DNA of 64,000 nt, from positions 3,100,001 through 3,164,000 of the forward strand of contig NZ_CP099391.1 in the NCBI RefSeq assembly GCF_023913515.1, read 5' to 3'. The notes beneath the pieces were generated by a model. It searched no databases. It saw nothing but the letters and a program-made list of their open reading frames with translations, and was not told the origin of the DNA. Of the stretch, positions 33,388 through 41,959 are shown in pieces. The stretch comes from Natronococcus sp. CG52 (GTDB lineage: Archaea; Halobacteriota; Halobacteria; Halobacteriales; Natrialbaceae). The number at the start of each line of letters is the position of its first letter. Within the stretch, counting starts at the first letter, position 1. Position numbers and translations under genes: made by a program.

Positions 33388-33580
33388 CTTCGCGTTGCTG
33401 ACGATCGGTATCGATTCCGTCAACTGTCGTCCAGTCTACCGAACGACCAGACGAGGTCGGCGACTTGCTGACGCTCGCTTCAACTACTGTGACGAGCGGG
33501 TCCGATAGTGGCTGCAATTCCGCCTTCAGACGGAATCCACGCGATCTATTTTCGACGCCGGAGGGGACTGATTCGACCAT
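33374..33580 (-). CDS. Small hypothetical protein upstream of and overlapping the Hsp20 gene
   Basis: 68 residues beginning MVESVPSGVENRSRG. It starts 4 nt after the stop of the DUF7344-like gene and runs 14 nt into the Hsp20 gene in another frame, so the three form a tight operon. No family recognised. It might be a separate peptide, or the N-terminal arm of a GvpH-like protein split by a frameshift: the overlap contains an AAAA run just before the TAA. Packing is the main support. Confidence 0.55.
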   Translation of the reverse strand: MVESVPSGVENRSRGFRLKAELQPLSDPLVTVVEASVSKSPTSSGRSVDWTTVDGIDTDRQQREDEPK

Positions 33581-33584
33581 CCTC

Positions 33585-34013
33585 TTATTGCTGACATTCG
33601 ATATCCGCACAGTAATCGAGGTACTTCTCGAGAGAGTCCGGTAAGTGCTGAAGGTATATGGACCCGTTCCGACGATCGAACCGGATTATTCCTGTATCTT
33701 CGAGTTTCGGAAGGTGTGAGTGACGGAGATCGATTCGAATATTCCTTCTCGTCTGTTCGTCCAGTTCTTCGGGCGGCGTTTCGGTCTCCCAGGCGGTGAC
33801 CTGTTCGGTTACCGCTTCAAATTCGGTATTCCCTCGGTTTCGAAGAAAGTACAGCACGTATCTCCGCCGTTTGTCGGCGATCAACTCTATGAACTCGTTT
33901 ATCTGGTTCCCCCCGTCTGCAACGACGACCCCCTCGTCGATGCGTTTCGACTCGTATTTCTGGGGGGCTGTCAATTTTCGCTCTCTTTCGGCCGGTAGTC
34001 GCTCGTCCTTCAT
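33585..34013 (-). CDS. DUF7344-type winged-helix regulator
   Basis: 142 residues. The core from NEFIELIADKRRRYVLYFLRN, through RRNIRIDLRHSHLPKLEDTGIIRFDRRNGSI, is the haloarchaeal winged-helix domain that I know as DUF7344 (the HSHLPKLxDxGxI block is typical). It heads the three-gene operon with the small protein and Hsp20, and is likely to control it or other stress genes. A charged N-terminal extension of about 35 residues precedes the domain. Confidence 0.85.
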   Translation of the reverse strand: MKDERLPAERERKLTAPQKYESKRIDEGVVVADGGNQINEFIELIADKRRRYVLYFLRNRGNTEFEAVTEQVTAWETETPPEELDEQTRRNIRIDLRHSHLPKLEDTGIIRFDRRNGSIYLQHLPDSLEKYLDYCADIECQQ

Positions 34014-34581
34014 CGGGTATCTATTACCTGGTCAAGCAGCAAAGCCACCAGTCCTAAAGAAAGCAATCGCCGCAGTTCACTCGAGCAATAGCTCCCTCTC
34101 GGCAATTTTCGGCCGGTACAGATTCTGGAACGCGTATTCTATATTTTGGTGGTTCGCTATCTCTTTCAGCTGTGAACGCGCGGTGTCTCGTCCGCTGACA
34201 GTTTTCGCTGTCACGGACAGGAGATACCTACACGAATTGGGTGCCTAGTAGAATTGGATTCCGCCCGAGTCAGTCTGCGCTCCGCCCGCCAGCAGAGCCC
34301 AGCCGTGATCTGATAGCAGTGCGATCGGGTTGCAGGACGAGTACTGCGGCAAATTCGACGTTTTGGGATCTCGCTGGACTATCGGCGCCGCCCGTCGAAT
34401 CAAAACCGGCGCCCAACGTAATTAGGTCCCCGTTCGCCTGCTGTTTCCATATTATGTGGTGCTGGAGCGGTCGGGCTACATGCTTCAACTCGCAGCCCCA
34501 CGAGACGATCTTCGTTGGCGGGATGTTGCCACGGTCGACCAGGTAGATCGCCGTATCCAGTCGGGACGGGAGAACTCGAGG
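34014..34581. other. Gene-free, AT-richer gap
   Basis: About 570 bp between the DUF7344-like gene and the 3' end of the large PAS regulator. Short open frames exist on both strands (for example 34270-34488 minus, 72 codons), but none has family features or a convincing start. I see no long inverted repeat. Confidence 0.5.
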
Positions 34582-37500
34582 TTACGCGACCGGTACATCT
34601 TCGATGTACGTTTCGACCAGCTTCTGCATCCCCTCTCGAGCGTGCTGGTGGAACGTCGCCGGGGCGACATCGAGCGAATCAGCCACGTCTTCGCCGGAGC
34701 TGTCCCGCGGCCACTCGAAGTACCCCGCGTAGTACGCGGTCTCGAGTGTCGATCGCTGGCGCTCCGTGAGCATCTCCTCGAGCGTCGCCTGAAATTCCCA
34801 GTTCGAGTGGACCGAGTGCTCGCGCTCCTGCTTGCTGATGAGTTCGGTCTGTACAAACGTCGACTGGATAGCCTCGACGACGTTCCTGACGTCGGCCGAC
34901 CGGGAGAACGCTGCGGCGACAGTCCCCTTTCCCTCGGTAAACCTGGCAGCACGGATGGTACCGCCATACTCGGCCAAGGCAGTTGCCAGTGATGGGCCGC
35001 CAACGATAAATTCGAGGAGAGCGCCGCCTTCGTGATCGGTAACGATGCGCGCATGCTCGATACTCCGATCGCCGTTGGCAAATTCGAGTACTCGTTCCGA
35101 TGAGCTACCGGTTACCGTAAAATACTGGAGATACGAGCCGTCGGACTGTGACGTGATGCCCTCCATCTCGAATTCGGCGGCGAGCTCGTCCGATGCTCTC
35201 ACGAAGAATACGCTCGAGTCGTGGATACCGAACTCGAGTTCCACGATCTCATCGGTGAGCAGCGCCTCCTTCCGTTCGACCGCGTTGATCGCGAGCCCGA
35301 TCGTCTTGCCAAGCTCGAACAGTACGGCCTGCTCCCGAACGCTGAACGCATTCGCACGCGACGAGTACGCGACGAGTACGTCGTAGACCGTTTCCTGGTA
35401 TATTACCGGGATCACCGCTGCGGACGACTGCCAGCTCTCGAACGCATCTTCCTCGCTGGAGTCGGAAAGAGCCAGTCCCGCCGGGAGGTCGCTACTGTTG
35501 CGGATGATCTGGATGTCGCCCGACTCGACTGCCATCGAGATCGCGTCGACCGCGTCGATATCGAACGATCTCTCGAACAACCCACTACGATGTCCATCGC
35601 CGGTCTTTGGCGTGACATCACGGATCCCGGTATCGATTTCGCCGATCCACGCGGCGTGGTACAGTTTCGAGTCGGTGAGGGTTTCACAGACCTGGCGCTC
35701 GATCTCCTCTCGGGTAGCCGCCTGGACCAGCCCCTGGTTGACTCGTCGGATGACGGTATTGATCTGGTTGAGCGTTTCCAGCTCGTCGCGCTGGCGGCCG
35801 AGTTCGAGCTGCTGTTCTTTCACTTCGGTGATGTCGTCGACGACACCGACGAACCGGTACACCTCACCGTCGTCGTTTTGCAACGGGAACGCGAAGCTGT
35901 TGACCCACCGGATGGAGCCGTCGGGCTGGACGACGCGATACTTCTCCTGAAATCTGATCGCGGTAGCGTCGTTGCTCGATGCGTAGGCCACTTCCTTCAT
36001 TGCCGTCTCGACCCGGTGCTGATCCTGTGGGTGGACCGCGTCGAAATGATTCGTCAAGTTGTCGTATACCGAGTCCCGCGAACGGCCAGTGATGGCCTCG
36101 TAGGCGGGATTGATGTAGAAGACTTCGCTCAGGTCAGCGTCGGCCATCCAGATGGCGCTGTTGATGTTTTCGGCGATCTGGCGAAGCCGGGCCTCGCTCT
36201 CGCGCAGCCGCTTCTCGCGTTCTTTTCGGTCGGAGATGTCCGTCGCGATAACGACCGCTTTCTCGACGTCGCCCTCGGGGTTCTCGATCGGTGCGATGCT
36301 GAGAGCGGTCCAGACGCGCTCACCGTGGGGGCGCTCGAGCCTGAACTCGGAGTTGAGAACACGCTCGTGGTCGTCGAACACGCGGCTCAACAGATCCTCG
36401 GGCTGTACCTGCTGTCCGCTAGCGCCGTAGAACCGGCGCTGAGAGACGTCGAGTGTCTGGTTCGTGATCTCTTCGATCGTCAGGCCCAGCAGTTCCTCGG
36501 CTTGATCGTTCACGCGGGAGATGTCTCCGTCGGGCGTGATCACGCCGATGCCGATCGGGCTGGTCTCGAGGACGTGCTCGATGACGTCGCGCTCTTCTCG
36601 AAGCGTCTCCTCGCGTTCCTTCCGATCGGTGATATCGGTCGCAATGATAGCAGCCTTCTCGACGTCCCCGGCGGCGTCCGTCATCGGCGCGATACTGATC
36701 GAGGCCCAGACGTGGTCACCGCCCGGCCGTTCAAGGGTGAATTCGGTGTCTATGACTTGCTCTCGGTCGTCGAATACTCGACTCAGCAGGTCTTCGGGCG
36801 ATACCTGTTTGCCCTCGAAATCGTACAGTTTTCGCTGGGACGCGTCGAAGGTCTGATTGGAGAGTTCCTCCATGGTCAGACCGAGCAACTCTTCGGCCCG
36901 GTCGTTGACCCGAGAGATGTCGCCGTCGGGTGTGATCACGCCGATGCCGACGGGGCTCGTTTCGAGAACGTGCTCGATCAGTCCTCGTTCTTTCCGGAGT
37001 TCCTCGGCGCGTTCCTTGCGGTTGGAAATGTCGCGAACGATACCGACCGTCCCTCGTACCGAGCCATCAGTGCGGAGCGGCGTAATCCGCGCCTCGCAGG
37101 GGATCGTTGCGCCGTCAGCGGTACGGACGTTGAATTCGAGGGTCGAAACCCGTTCATTCTCGCTATCGATCAGGTTCTCGATAGCGTTCCGGAACGTAGA
37201 GAGATCATCCTCGACGACGACCATCGACGCGTGTTCCCCCAACAATTCATCGCGCGAGTATCCGAGCCGCTCGATGATGGTTCCGTTGACCATTTCGAAG
37301 TGTCCGTCACGGTCCAGTTGATAGATACCGTATCCCGTCACCTGAGTGAGCGCCTCGTAGCGGTCGATCGTCCGGTCGTACGTTTCACGCTCTATCGAGT
37401 CACGAACGAATACCGCGTAGAGCTGTCGATCCTCGAGTTCGACTTCTCGAACGTCGGCACTGATGCGGATCTCGCCGCCGGCTGCGTGCCGTGCGAACAC

Positions 37501-37788
37501 GTCCAGCCGATCGCTTCTGTCGTCGTCGGATACGATATTCGAGAGATCCACGTTGACGAAGTCTGCGAAAGATTCACCCGCGAGTGCGCCTGACGAGTGG
37601 CCAAGAACGGTCGTAATCGACTCGCTGGCAAATACGATACTGCCATCGTTATCGACGATGATAGTATCGATCGGTGCGGTTTCGACCACACTTCGGAAGA
37701 GCACCGAACTATCCGGTTCATCGAGGCTGAATTCGGGGGCGACGTCCCCGTCAGTTTCTACATTATCCGATGGAGAGTCGTTATCCAT
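34582..37788 (-). CDS. Multi-PAS/GAF bacterioopsin-activator-type HTH regulator
   Basis: 1068 residues. Five PAS or PAS-like domains run from residue about 25 to 620. The third and fourth are a near-duplicate pair (both contain EHVLETSP, GIGVITPDGDISRVND and PEDLLSRVFDD). A PAS_3-type domain (YEAITGRSRDSVYDN) follows, then a GAF domain (about 640-790) and a Bat-specific GAF/HTH module ending in an HTH_10 (RQRSTLETAYYAGYFEWPRDSSGEDVA as the key block). No kinase domain is present, so it should bind DNA directly in response to light, oxygen or redox signals. The ATG at 37786-37788 begins MDNDSPSDN; upstream in-frame sequence looks non-coding. Confidence 0.92.
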   Translation of the reverse strand: MDNDSPSDNVETDGDVAPEFSLDEPDSSVLFRSVVETAPIDTIIVDNDGSIVFASESITTVLGHSSGALAGESFADFVNVDLSNIVSDDDRSDRLDVFARHAAGGEIRISADVREVELEDRQLYAVFVRDSIERETYDRTIDRYEALTQVTGYGIYQLDRDGHFEMVNGTIIERLGYSRDELLGEHASMVVVEDDLSTFRNAIENLIDSENERVSTLEFNVRTADGATIPCEARITPLRTDGSVRGTVGIVRDISNRKERAEELRKERGLIEHVLETSPVGIGVITPDGDISRVNDRAEELLGLTMEELSNQTFDASQRKLYDFEGKQVSPEDLLSRVFDDREQVIDTEFTLERPGGDHVWASISIAPMTDAAGDVEKAAIIATDITDRKEREETLREERDVIEHVLETSPIGIGVITPDGDISRVNDQAEELLGLTIEEITNQTLDVSQRRFYGASGQQVQPEDLLSRVFDDHERVLNSEFRLERPHGERVWTALSIAPIENPEGDVEKAVVIATDISDRKEREKRLRESEARLRQIAENINSAIWMADADLSEVFYINPAYEAITGRSRDSVYDNLTNHFDAVHPQDQHRVETAMKEVAYASSNDATAIRFQEKYRVVQPDGSIRWVNSFAFPLQNDDGEVYRFVGVVDDITEVKEQQLELGRQRDELETLNQINTVIRRVNQGLVQAATREEIERQVCETLTDSKLYHAAWIGEIDTGIRDVTPKTGDGHRSGLFERSFDIDAVDAISMAVESGDIQIIRNSSDLPAGLALSDSSEEDAFESWQSSAAVIPVIYQETVYDVLVAYSSRANAFSVREQAVLFELGKTIGLAINAVERKEALLTDEIVELEFGIHDSSVFFVRASDELAAEFEMEGITSQSDGSYLQYFTVTGSSSERVLEFANGDRSIEHARIVTDHEGGALLEFIVGGPSLATALAEYGGTIRAARFTEGKGTVAAAFSRSADVRNVVEAIQSTFVQTELISKQEREHSVHSNWEFQATLEEMLTERQRSTLETAYYAGYFEWPRDSSGEDVADSLDVAPATFHQHAREGMQKLVETYIEDVPVA

Positions 37789-38170
37789 ACTTCCCAATAA
37801 CTGTACGGGAGGTAAGAAATATCTCCTCATAAGCCGGATTTTTGCACTAATTAGAATTATTTTAGGAACCGCACGGTAGAAATGAGCGTTCAGCAGCGGA
37901 ACGGAACACCGGCACTGGATTATCACCGTTATTGTAACGATTCAAACACGTTTGAAATAGGCGTTTGGACCTCGCTTTGGAAGGTCCACCAGTTATTACG
38001 AAAATCCAGGGGTAATTACGAGGCGTCGACACTCCAATGCCGCGAAACTTGTATAATACGCCATATGTGTTTGCGACGATCAGTCACGATCGTAGCAGAT
38101 AGTCACGGTGTGACCGATGGCTTTTATCCGGTGGTTTGAAGGCATAAAACGGATTCCGACCGTGTTTCGT

Positions 38171-38261
38171 CCGAGATCAGCCGGTGCCGATGCTCCGCTT
38201 ACTCATAGCAGACGATGTGTTCAGGCGCGGAGTGACCGAGAGTGGAGAGATGATACCCTAC
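38171..38261. repeat. Copy A of a ~90-bp imperfect direct repeat, in a 559-bp gap
   Basis: The gap 37789-38347 holds no supported gene and is AT-rich. From 38171 the sequence ccgagatcagccggtgcc and the next ~70 bp match 39554-39646 at roughly three quarters of positions with about one indel (shared blocks include CGGTGCCGAT, CTCCG, TTACTC and TTCAGGCGCG). The two copies flank the DUF7331-like/amphi-Trp/Dps genes in the same orientation. This may be an old element or the scar of a duplication. Confidence 0.55.
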
Positions 38262-38323
38262 CCGCTTCACGTATAGCTATACCCTTCCTTGGAAGGAGAT
38301 CATCGAAACCATACCCTTTTTAT

Positions 38324-38339
38324 TTTAGGTCTACCTAAA
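38324..38339 (+). promoter_or_regulatory. DtxR/SirR-type metal-repressor palindrome
   Basis: TTTAGGTCTACCTAAA is a perfect 7-bp dyad with a 2-nt centre. It closely resembles the TTAGG-type boxes bound by DtxR-family metal repressors. It overlaps a TATA-like TATTTT (38321-38326) and ends 8 nt before the ATG of the small gene at 38348, so a bound repressor would block the promoter. The operon it controls faces Dps, an iron-storage protein, which fits iron or manganese control. Confidence 0.6.
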
Positions 38340-38347
38340 CACGGCTG

Positions 38348-38515
38348 ATGTCCGCTGATACGCTGTCCCACGCTGAATCCCAATTTGAGGCAGATCTGCC
38401 TTCAGTCCCCGAAATATCCGTCTGCGAAAGCCGCCCTGGAACCATGGTTTTCATGGAATCGGGGAATACCGACGGGTGGATTGCAAGCGATCTCACTGTT
38501 GAGGTCATTCAATAA
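38348..38515 (+). CDS. DUF7331-like 55-residue small protein
   Basis: Short gene with ATG at 38348 and TAA at 38513-38515, giving MSADTLSHAESQF and, after a linker, SRPGTMVFMESGNTDGWIAS, a pattern I recall from a family of tiny haloarchaeal proteins (ESGNTDGWIA(S/T)D). Its TAA overlaps the amphi-Trp ATG (TAATG), so they are translationally coupled. It is preceded by the DtxR-like palindrome. Function unknown. Confidence 0.75.
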   Translation: MSADTLSHAESQFEADLPSVPEISVCESRPGTMVFMESGNTDGWIASDLTVEVIQ

Positions 38516-38808
38516 TGGAAGACGAAGAATCCAATACGGACGATCTGACGACAATTCGAACCGGACGCAACTTCGAACAGGAGTACCGTCTTGATGCGAG
38601 CGACGCCGGTGAGTTCCTGATCGAGCTGGGCGAACAACTCCGCGATGACGACGAACTCACGCTCGTTGGTGATGAATGGGAACTCCCGTTCTCCTTCGGC
38701 GAGCCGATCGGATTGGAGATCGACTTCGATGGTATCGGAGAGCCGGAACTCGAAATTGAGATAGAACTCCCCGGGCGCACCGACGACGAAGCGCCGGATA
38801 TCGCCTAA
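38515..38808 (+). CDS. Amphi-Trp domain protein
   Basis: 97 residues. The segment QEYRLDASDAGEFLIELGEQL followed by DDELTLVGDEWELPFSFGEPIGLEIDF matches the amphi-Trp domain (TIGR04354), a short domain with an amphipathic helix and conserved Trp common in haloarchaea. It is coupled to the 55-residue gene upstream and converges on dpsA with a 19-nt gap. The role is unknown; the metal-repressor-like site upstream suggests iron-linked control. Confidence 0.82.
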   Translation: MEDEESNTDDLTTIRTGRNFEQEYRLDASDAGEFLIELGEQLRDDDELTLVGDEWELPFSFGEPIGLEIDFDGIGEPELEIEIELPGRTDDEAPDIA

Positions 38809-38827
38809 AAGCGGGCCGGACAGCGGA

Positions 38828-39373
38828 TTACTTCGTTGCCTCCTCGAGGACCAGCGTATCGTCTTCGAGGTAGTGGTCGATGACGTGGGCGTGCTCCTCG
38901 AGATCGACTAGCTGTTCGCGGAGCATTTCGCTCGTGGCGAAGTCACCGAGTCCCTCAACGAGTTCGATGTGCTCACGGTAGCTCTCGATGATGCTGCCGT
39001 ACATCTCGAGGTCGTTTTCGAAGGACGTGCGGATGTCGTAGACGTCCTCGTCTTCGGACTCGACGGTCGCTGCGTCTGAGAGTGCCTGCATACTGGCGTG
39101 CGGGACGCCGCCGAGTGCCTGGATCCGTTCGGCGATATCGTCGGCGGCTTCTTCCACGTCTTCGTAGGCTTCTTGAAGGAAGCGGTGGATAGGGAGGTGT
39201 TCCGCACCTTCGACATTCCAGTGGTGCTTGTGGAGCTGGTGGTACAGGACGTACGCGTCGGCAAGGTCGGTATTCAACGCGTCGATAACCTGCTCCGCCT
39301 TATCTTGATCGAGTCGGACAGGGTTCTCTTCAACGGTATCGGCCTCTTGGCGGACGATTTCTTGGGTGCTCAT
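38828..39373 (-). CDS. dpsA: DNA-protecting ferritin-like protein Dps
   Basis: 181 residues. Forms 12-mers that oxidise and store iron and protect DNA from peroxide. Ferroxidase-site residues lie in HKHHWNVEG (His and nearby) and in the EAYEDVEEAADDIAERIQALGG helix. HASMQAL and the C-terminal four-helix pattern fit haloarchaeal DpsA. A TATA-like element (AAAATTATAAG on the minus strand, about 39400-39412) lies 30-35 nt before the ATG. Confidence 0.95.
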   Translation of the reverse strand: MSTQEIVRQEADTVEENPVRLDQDKAEQVIDALNTDLADAYVLYHQLHKHHWNVEGAEHLPIHRFLQEAYEDVEEAADDIAERIQALGGVPHASMQALSDAATVESEDEDVYDIRTSFENDLEMYGSIIESYREHIELVEGLGDFATSEMLREQLVDLEEHAHVIDHYLEDDTLVLEEATK

Positions 39374-39553
39374 CGCACCGGGAGATAGCCCCCCGGCTCC
39401 CTTATAATTTTCAACTTGTGTACATTTTCGCCCCGCCTAAAACTATGCTATCTCTTTTTAGCACGATTGAATTCTACCCAAGTGGATATGAAAACTATAT
39501 GGGTTTCTCGATAGAAACGATAGACAGTGGACGGCGGAGAAGAGACCTTTTGG

Positions 39554-39646
39554 CCGAGACGAGTCGGTGCCGATACTCCGTTTACTCGTGAGAGATCACG
39601 TATTTCAGGCGCGTAGTAACGAAGGGTAGAGGGGTGAGTTGCTACC
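39554..39646. repeat. Copy B of the ~90-bp imperfect direct repeat
   Basis: Partner of 38171-38261, about 1.4 kb to the right and in the same orientation. It begins CCGAGACGAGTCGGTGCC and stops just inside the 3' end of the small gene at 39642. The rest of the gap 39374-39553 has only the dpsA promoter and a short dyad, GTTTCT-CGAT-AGAAAC (39503-39518). Confidence 0.55.
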
Positions 39647-39866
39647 TCTCCTCAGTGGAAGTAGTCGCGCGGAGGCTGCCGTCAATCTCGCAAAGGTACC
39701 CGCGTTCAATCAGTCGTGTGATCGCGCGATGGGTGCATTCAGGTTCAAACGTCAGTTCGTTGAACGTACAGAGTGCGTCTACTGCCCGTTCACGGCTGAT
39801 CGCCGGCACCTGGTCTTCGCTGCTACCGATCTCTGAATCAGTTATCCGAGTAGAAACGATCGTCAT
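39642..39866 (-). CDS. Small winged-helix-like protein
   Basis: 74 residues starting MTIVSTRITDSEIG. The part ISRERAVDALCTFNELTF, then HRAITRLIERGYLCEIDGSLRA, has the helix, turn, helix and strand order of a minimal winged helix. It diverges from the FilR1-type regulator at 39908, with only 41 bp between the two starts. The ATG at 39864-39866 is preferred over upstream ATGs, which would run through the neighbour's promoter. No family assigned. Confidence 0.55.
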   Translation of the reverse strand: MTIVSTRITDSEIGSSEDQVPAISRERAVDALCTFNELTFEPECTHRAITRLIERGYLCEIDGSLRATTSTEER

Positions 39867-39907
39867 TGTAGAGGAATAACTATACCGGTTGTGTGCGTAG
39901 GAGTACC

Positions 39908-40717
39908 ATGACATCAACTACCGCTATATCGTCCATCGACGATATTGCGTATCTCGCGCGAGCGGAACACCGTATCCCGGCGCTTGTCGCGTTGACTGTC
40001 CGTCCCCGGAGTCGGTCCGAACTCTGGGAAATGACTGGGGTATCGTCGTCGACGATTCGGCGGACGCTCAGCGAGTTCGAAGACCGCAGCTGGATTCGCA
40101 AGAACGGATATCAGTACGAGACGACGCAGTTGGGCGCGTATATCGCCTCTGCGATGGCGGAGCTGATTGAGCGGGTCGAAACTGAGCGGGAGATTCGTGA
40201 CGTCTGGCACTGGCTTCCGGGTGAGGAGAGCGGGTTCACGATCGATATGTGCGCTGATGCGGTCGTGACGGTCGCTGATGCCGATGATCCGTACCGCCCG
40301 GTGACCCGGTTCACGTCCTTGCTCCGGAAGACCGATCGGTTTCGGTTCGTCGGGTTCGATGTGGCTCTGCTCCAGCCGTGTAAGGACGAGCTCTGTCAGC
40401 GGATCATCGACGGTATGCAGGCGGAGATTATCGATCCGCCACGAGTCGCCAGATACATTCGTTCGACCTGCCCAGAACTCTTTTCCGAGACGTTAGAGAG
40501 CGGCAATCTCACCGTCTGGTTGCACGACGATTTACCGTCCTACGGCGTCGGTCTCTTCGACGATCGAATCGCGCTCAGTGGCTACGACCCCGATAGCGTG
40601 ATGGTCCGAGTATTGGTCGATACTGATGCCGAAGAGGCGCGTGAGTGGGCGGAATCGGTCTACGAATCATATCAGCGCAAGACCCCGACGGTCCCTCTCG
40701 AAACGATGGTGGAGTGA
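39908..40717 (+). CDS. HTH regulator with FilR1-like effector domain
   Basis: 269 residues. The N-terminal winged helix (RIPALVALTVRPRSRSELWEMTGVS, SSTIRRTLSEFEDRSWI) is followed by a domain resembling the FilR1 'methanogenesis regulatory protein' middle domain (about residues 120-260, with PVTRFTSLLRKTDRFRFVGF and LTVWLHDDLPSYGVGLFDDRIAL). Many haloarchaea encode paralogs of this type; ligands are unknown. The ATG at 39908 was chosen over one five codons upstream, which lies in the promoter region. Confidence 0.88.
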   Translation: MTSTTAISSIDDIAYLARAEHRIPALVALTVRPRSRSELWEMTGVSSSTIRRTLSEFEDRSWIRKNGYQYETTQLGAYIASAMAELIERVETEREIRDVWHWLPGEESGFTIDMCADAVVTVADADDPYRPVTRFTSLLRKTDRFRFVGFDVALLQPCKDELCQRIIDGMQAEIIDPPRVARYIRSTCPELFSETLESGNLTVWLHDDLPSYGVGLFDDRIALSGYDPDSVMVRVLVDTDAEEAREWAESVYESYQRKTPTVPLETMVE

Positions 40718-41339
40718 TCGTACGGCTACCGTGACCGGAGTCGGGGGAAACTCCGTCGGGTCTTTTTGTATCGATATCGTGGGCGCTGTCGACGGGCTTG
40801 GACGTTGCGGTGGGCCACGTAGCGGGCGGTGCCTCCGTCTCCAGGGGGAGACGACCCTTCCATCGTCTGCACGGTCGTCAGCGGTTGCCGAATTGGTACC
40901 AGATATAGTAGCCAAAGATCACGTGAAGGAAGTTCACGGTCACGATTACACGGACGAGGAACTTCAGGCGGACCATCTACAAGCTGTGTAACGGCGTTCA
41001 ACGTCGATTCCGTCCTCTTTTCCTCACTCGACGTCGACGGCGTATATCACGATCCTGAATCGTCCCGGTAGTGCTAGGGCGGATCCGGTGTCGTGGCTCG
41101 TCGATATAGTCGGGTCCCCGAGCACTTCACCACTATACCGGCTCTAGAAGGCATCGAGTCCGCTATCAACGGCTTCTCCTTGTGAGATCAGTGTTCGGAT
41201 TGGCGGACTGCTCTCAGCTTCCAGATGGCGACCACCCTTCCACCACCTGCAGGGACGGTCAGCAGCTGCCGGAATCTCAGCAGGTAGCTACCTAACCCAC
41301 ACGCTCGTACTGTTCTTTGCCGAGAGGCGCAGTGATACC
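40718..41339. other. Gap with two decayed repeat copies and a possible tiny membrane peptide
   Basis: About 620 bp. The segments 40838-40893 and 41218-41275 are similar over about 55 bp (shared blocks: GACCC/CACCCTTCCA, CTGCA, GGTC and CAGC) and lie about 380 bp apart in the same orientation. On the minus strand, 40976-40878 could encode a 32-residue peptide (MVRLKFLVRVIVTVNFLHVI, then aromatic residues) with one membrane helix. Support for that is weak. Nothing else is visible. Confidence 0.4.
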
Positions 41340-41945
41340 ATGACAGAGGGCCAGCAAATCGCTCACGGAGTAGATGTTGAGAAACTCGAGGAGTTCGCCG
41401 AATACGCGGCCGAACATCCCGACGAGGTACGGCTCGGACTCGGGGCCCGATCGACCTACGAGGGGACGTGCGCCCACAGCCTCGCGCAGATGGATTCGTA
41501 CACGCTTGGCGACGAGACGATCGTGCGCGAGACCCGCGAGTACACGATCCCGTACGGCGGGTGGAAGGAAGTGTTGGACGCTGGCGGGTGGGCCGGCGCG
41601 ACCGATCGGATGGAACCGATCGAAGTTGCGCTCTCCGCGCTCGCTTCGTGCATCAACGTTGGCATCACCATCAACGCCGTCGCGAACGGTGTCAACATCG
41701 AGCAGCTTCAAACGCGCGTCCGGGTAGATACCGATCCGGGCGTCCTCTTCAGCATCAGGGATCTCGACGAATCCGATAGCGTCTTCGAGAATCTGACCGC
41801 TGAAATCGAGATCGAAGGCGAGGATCTCGACGAGGACCAGATCGACGAGTGGGCGCGGCGTGCGCCGGTTTACACGCTCGTCTCGTCCTCCCAAGACGTC
41901 GAACTCACGGTCAACACTCCCGCTGAGGTGCGAGCCGACGACTAA
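41340..41945 (+). CDS. OsmC-family protein
   Basis: 201 residues. Cys in PIEVALSALASCINVGIT is the usual resolving cysteine of OsmC/Ohr-like proteins, and the fold pattern (TYEGTCAHSLAQMDSY, IEIEGEDLDEDQ, PVYTLVSSSQDVEL) fits. The second catalytic Cys is not obvious: CAH in TYEGTCAHS lies near the start. OsmC-type proteins reduce organic hydroperoxides or act in sulphur chemistry. It is the first gene of an apparent operon with the methyltransferase at 41960 and the membrane protein at 42730. Confidence 0.88.
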   Translation: MTEGQQIAHGVDVEKLEEFAEYAAEHPDEVRLGLGARSTYEGTCAHSLAQMDSYTLGDETIVRETREYTIPYGGWKEVLDAGGWAGATDRMEPIEVALSALASCINVGITINAVANGVNIEQLQTRVRVDTDPGVLFSIRDLDESDSVFENLTAEIEIEGEDLDEDQIDEWARRAPVYTLVSSSQDVELTVNTPAEVRADD

Positions 41946-41959
41946 CGAGGTGATGATGA

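Noticed and set aside
34270-34488. 72-codon minus-strand frame in the gap before the PAS regulator
   Set aside because: No family features, no promoter and no neighbour within coupling distance.
41218-41275. Insertion-sequence end
   Set aside because: Similar to 40838-40893 but without inverted ends, a transposase or a target duplication; kept only as a decayed repeat.
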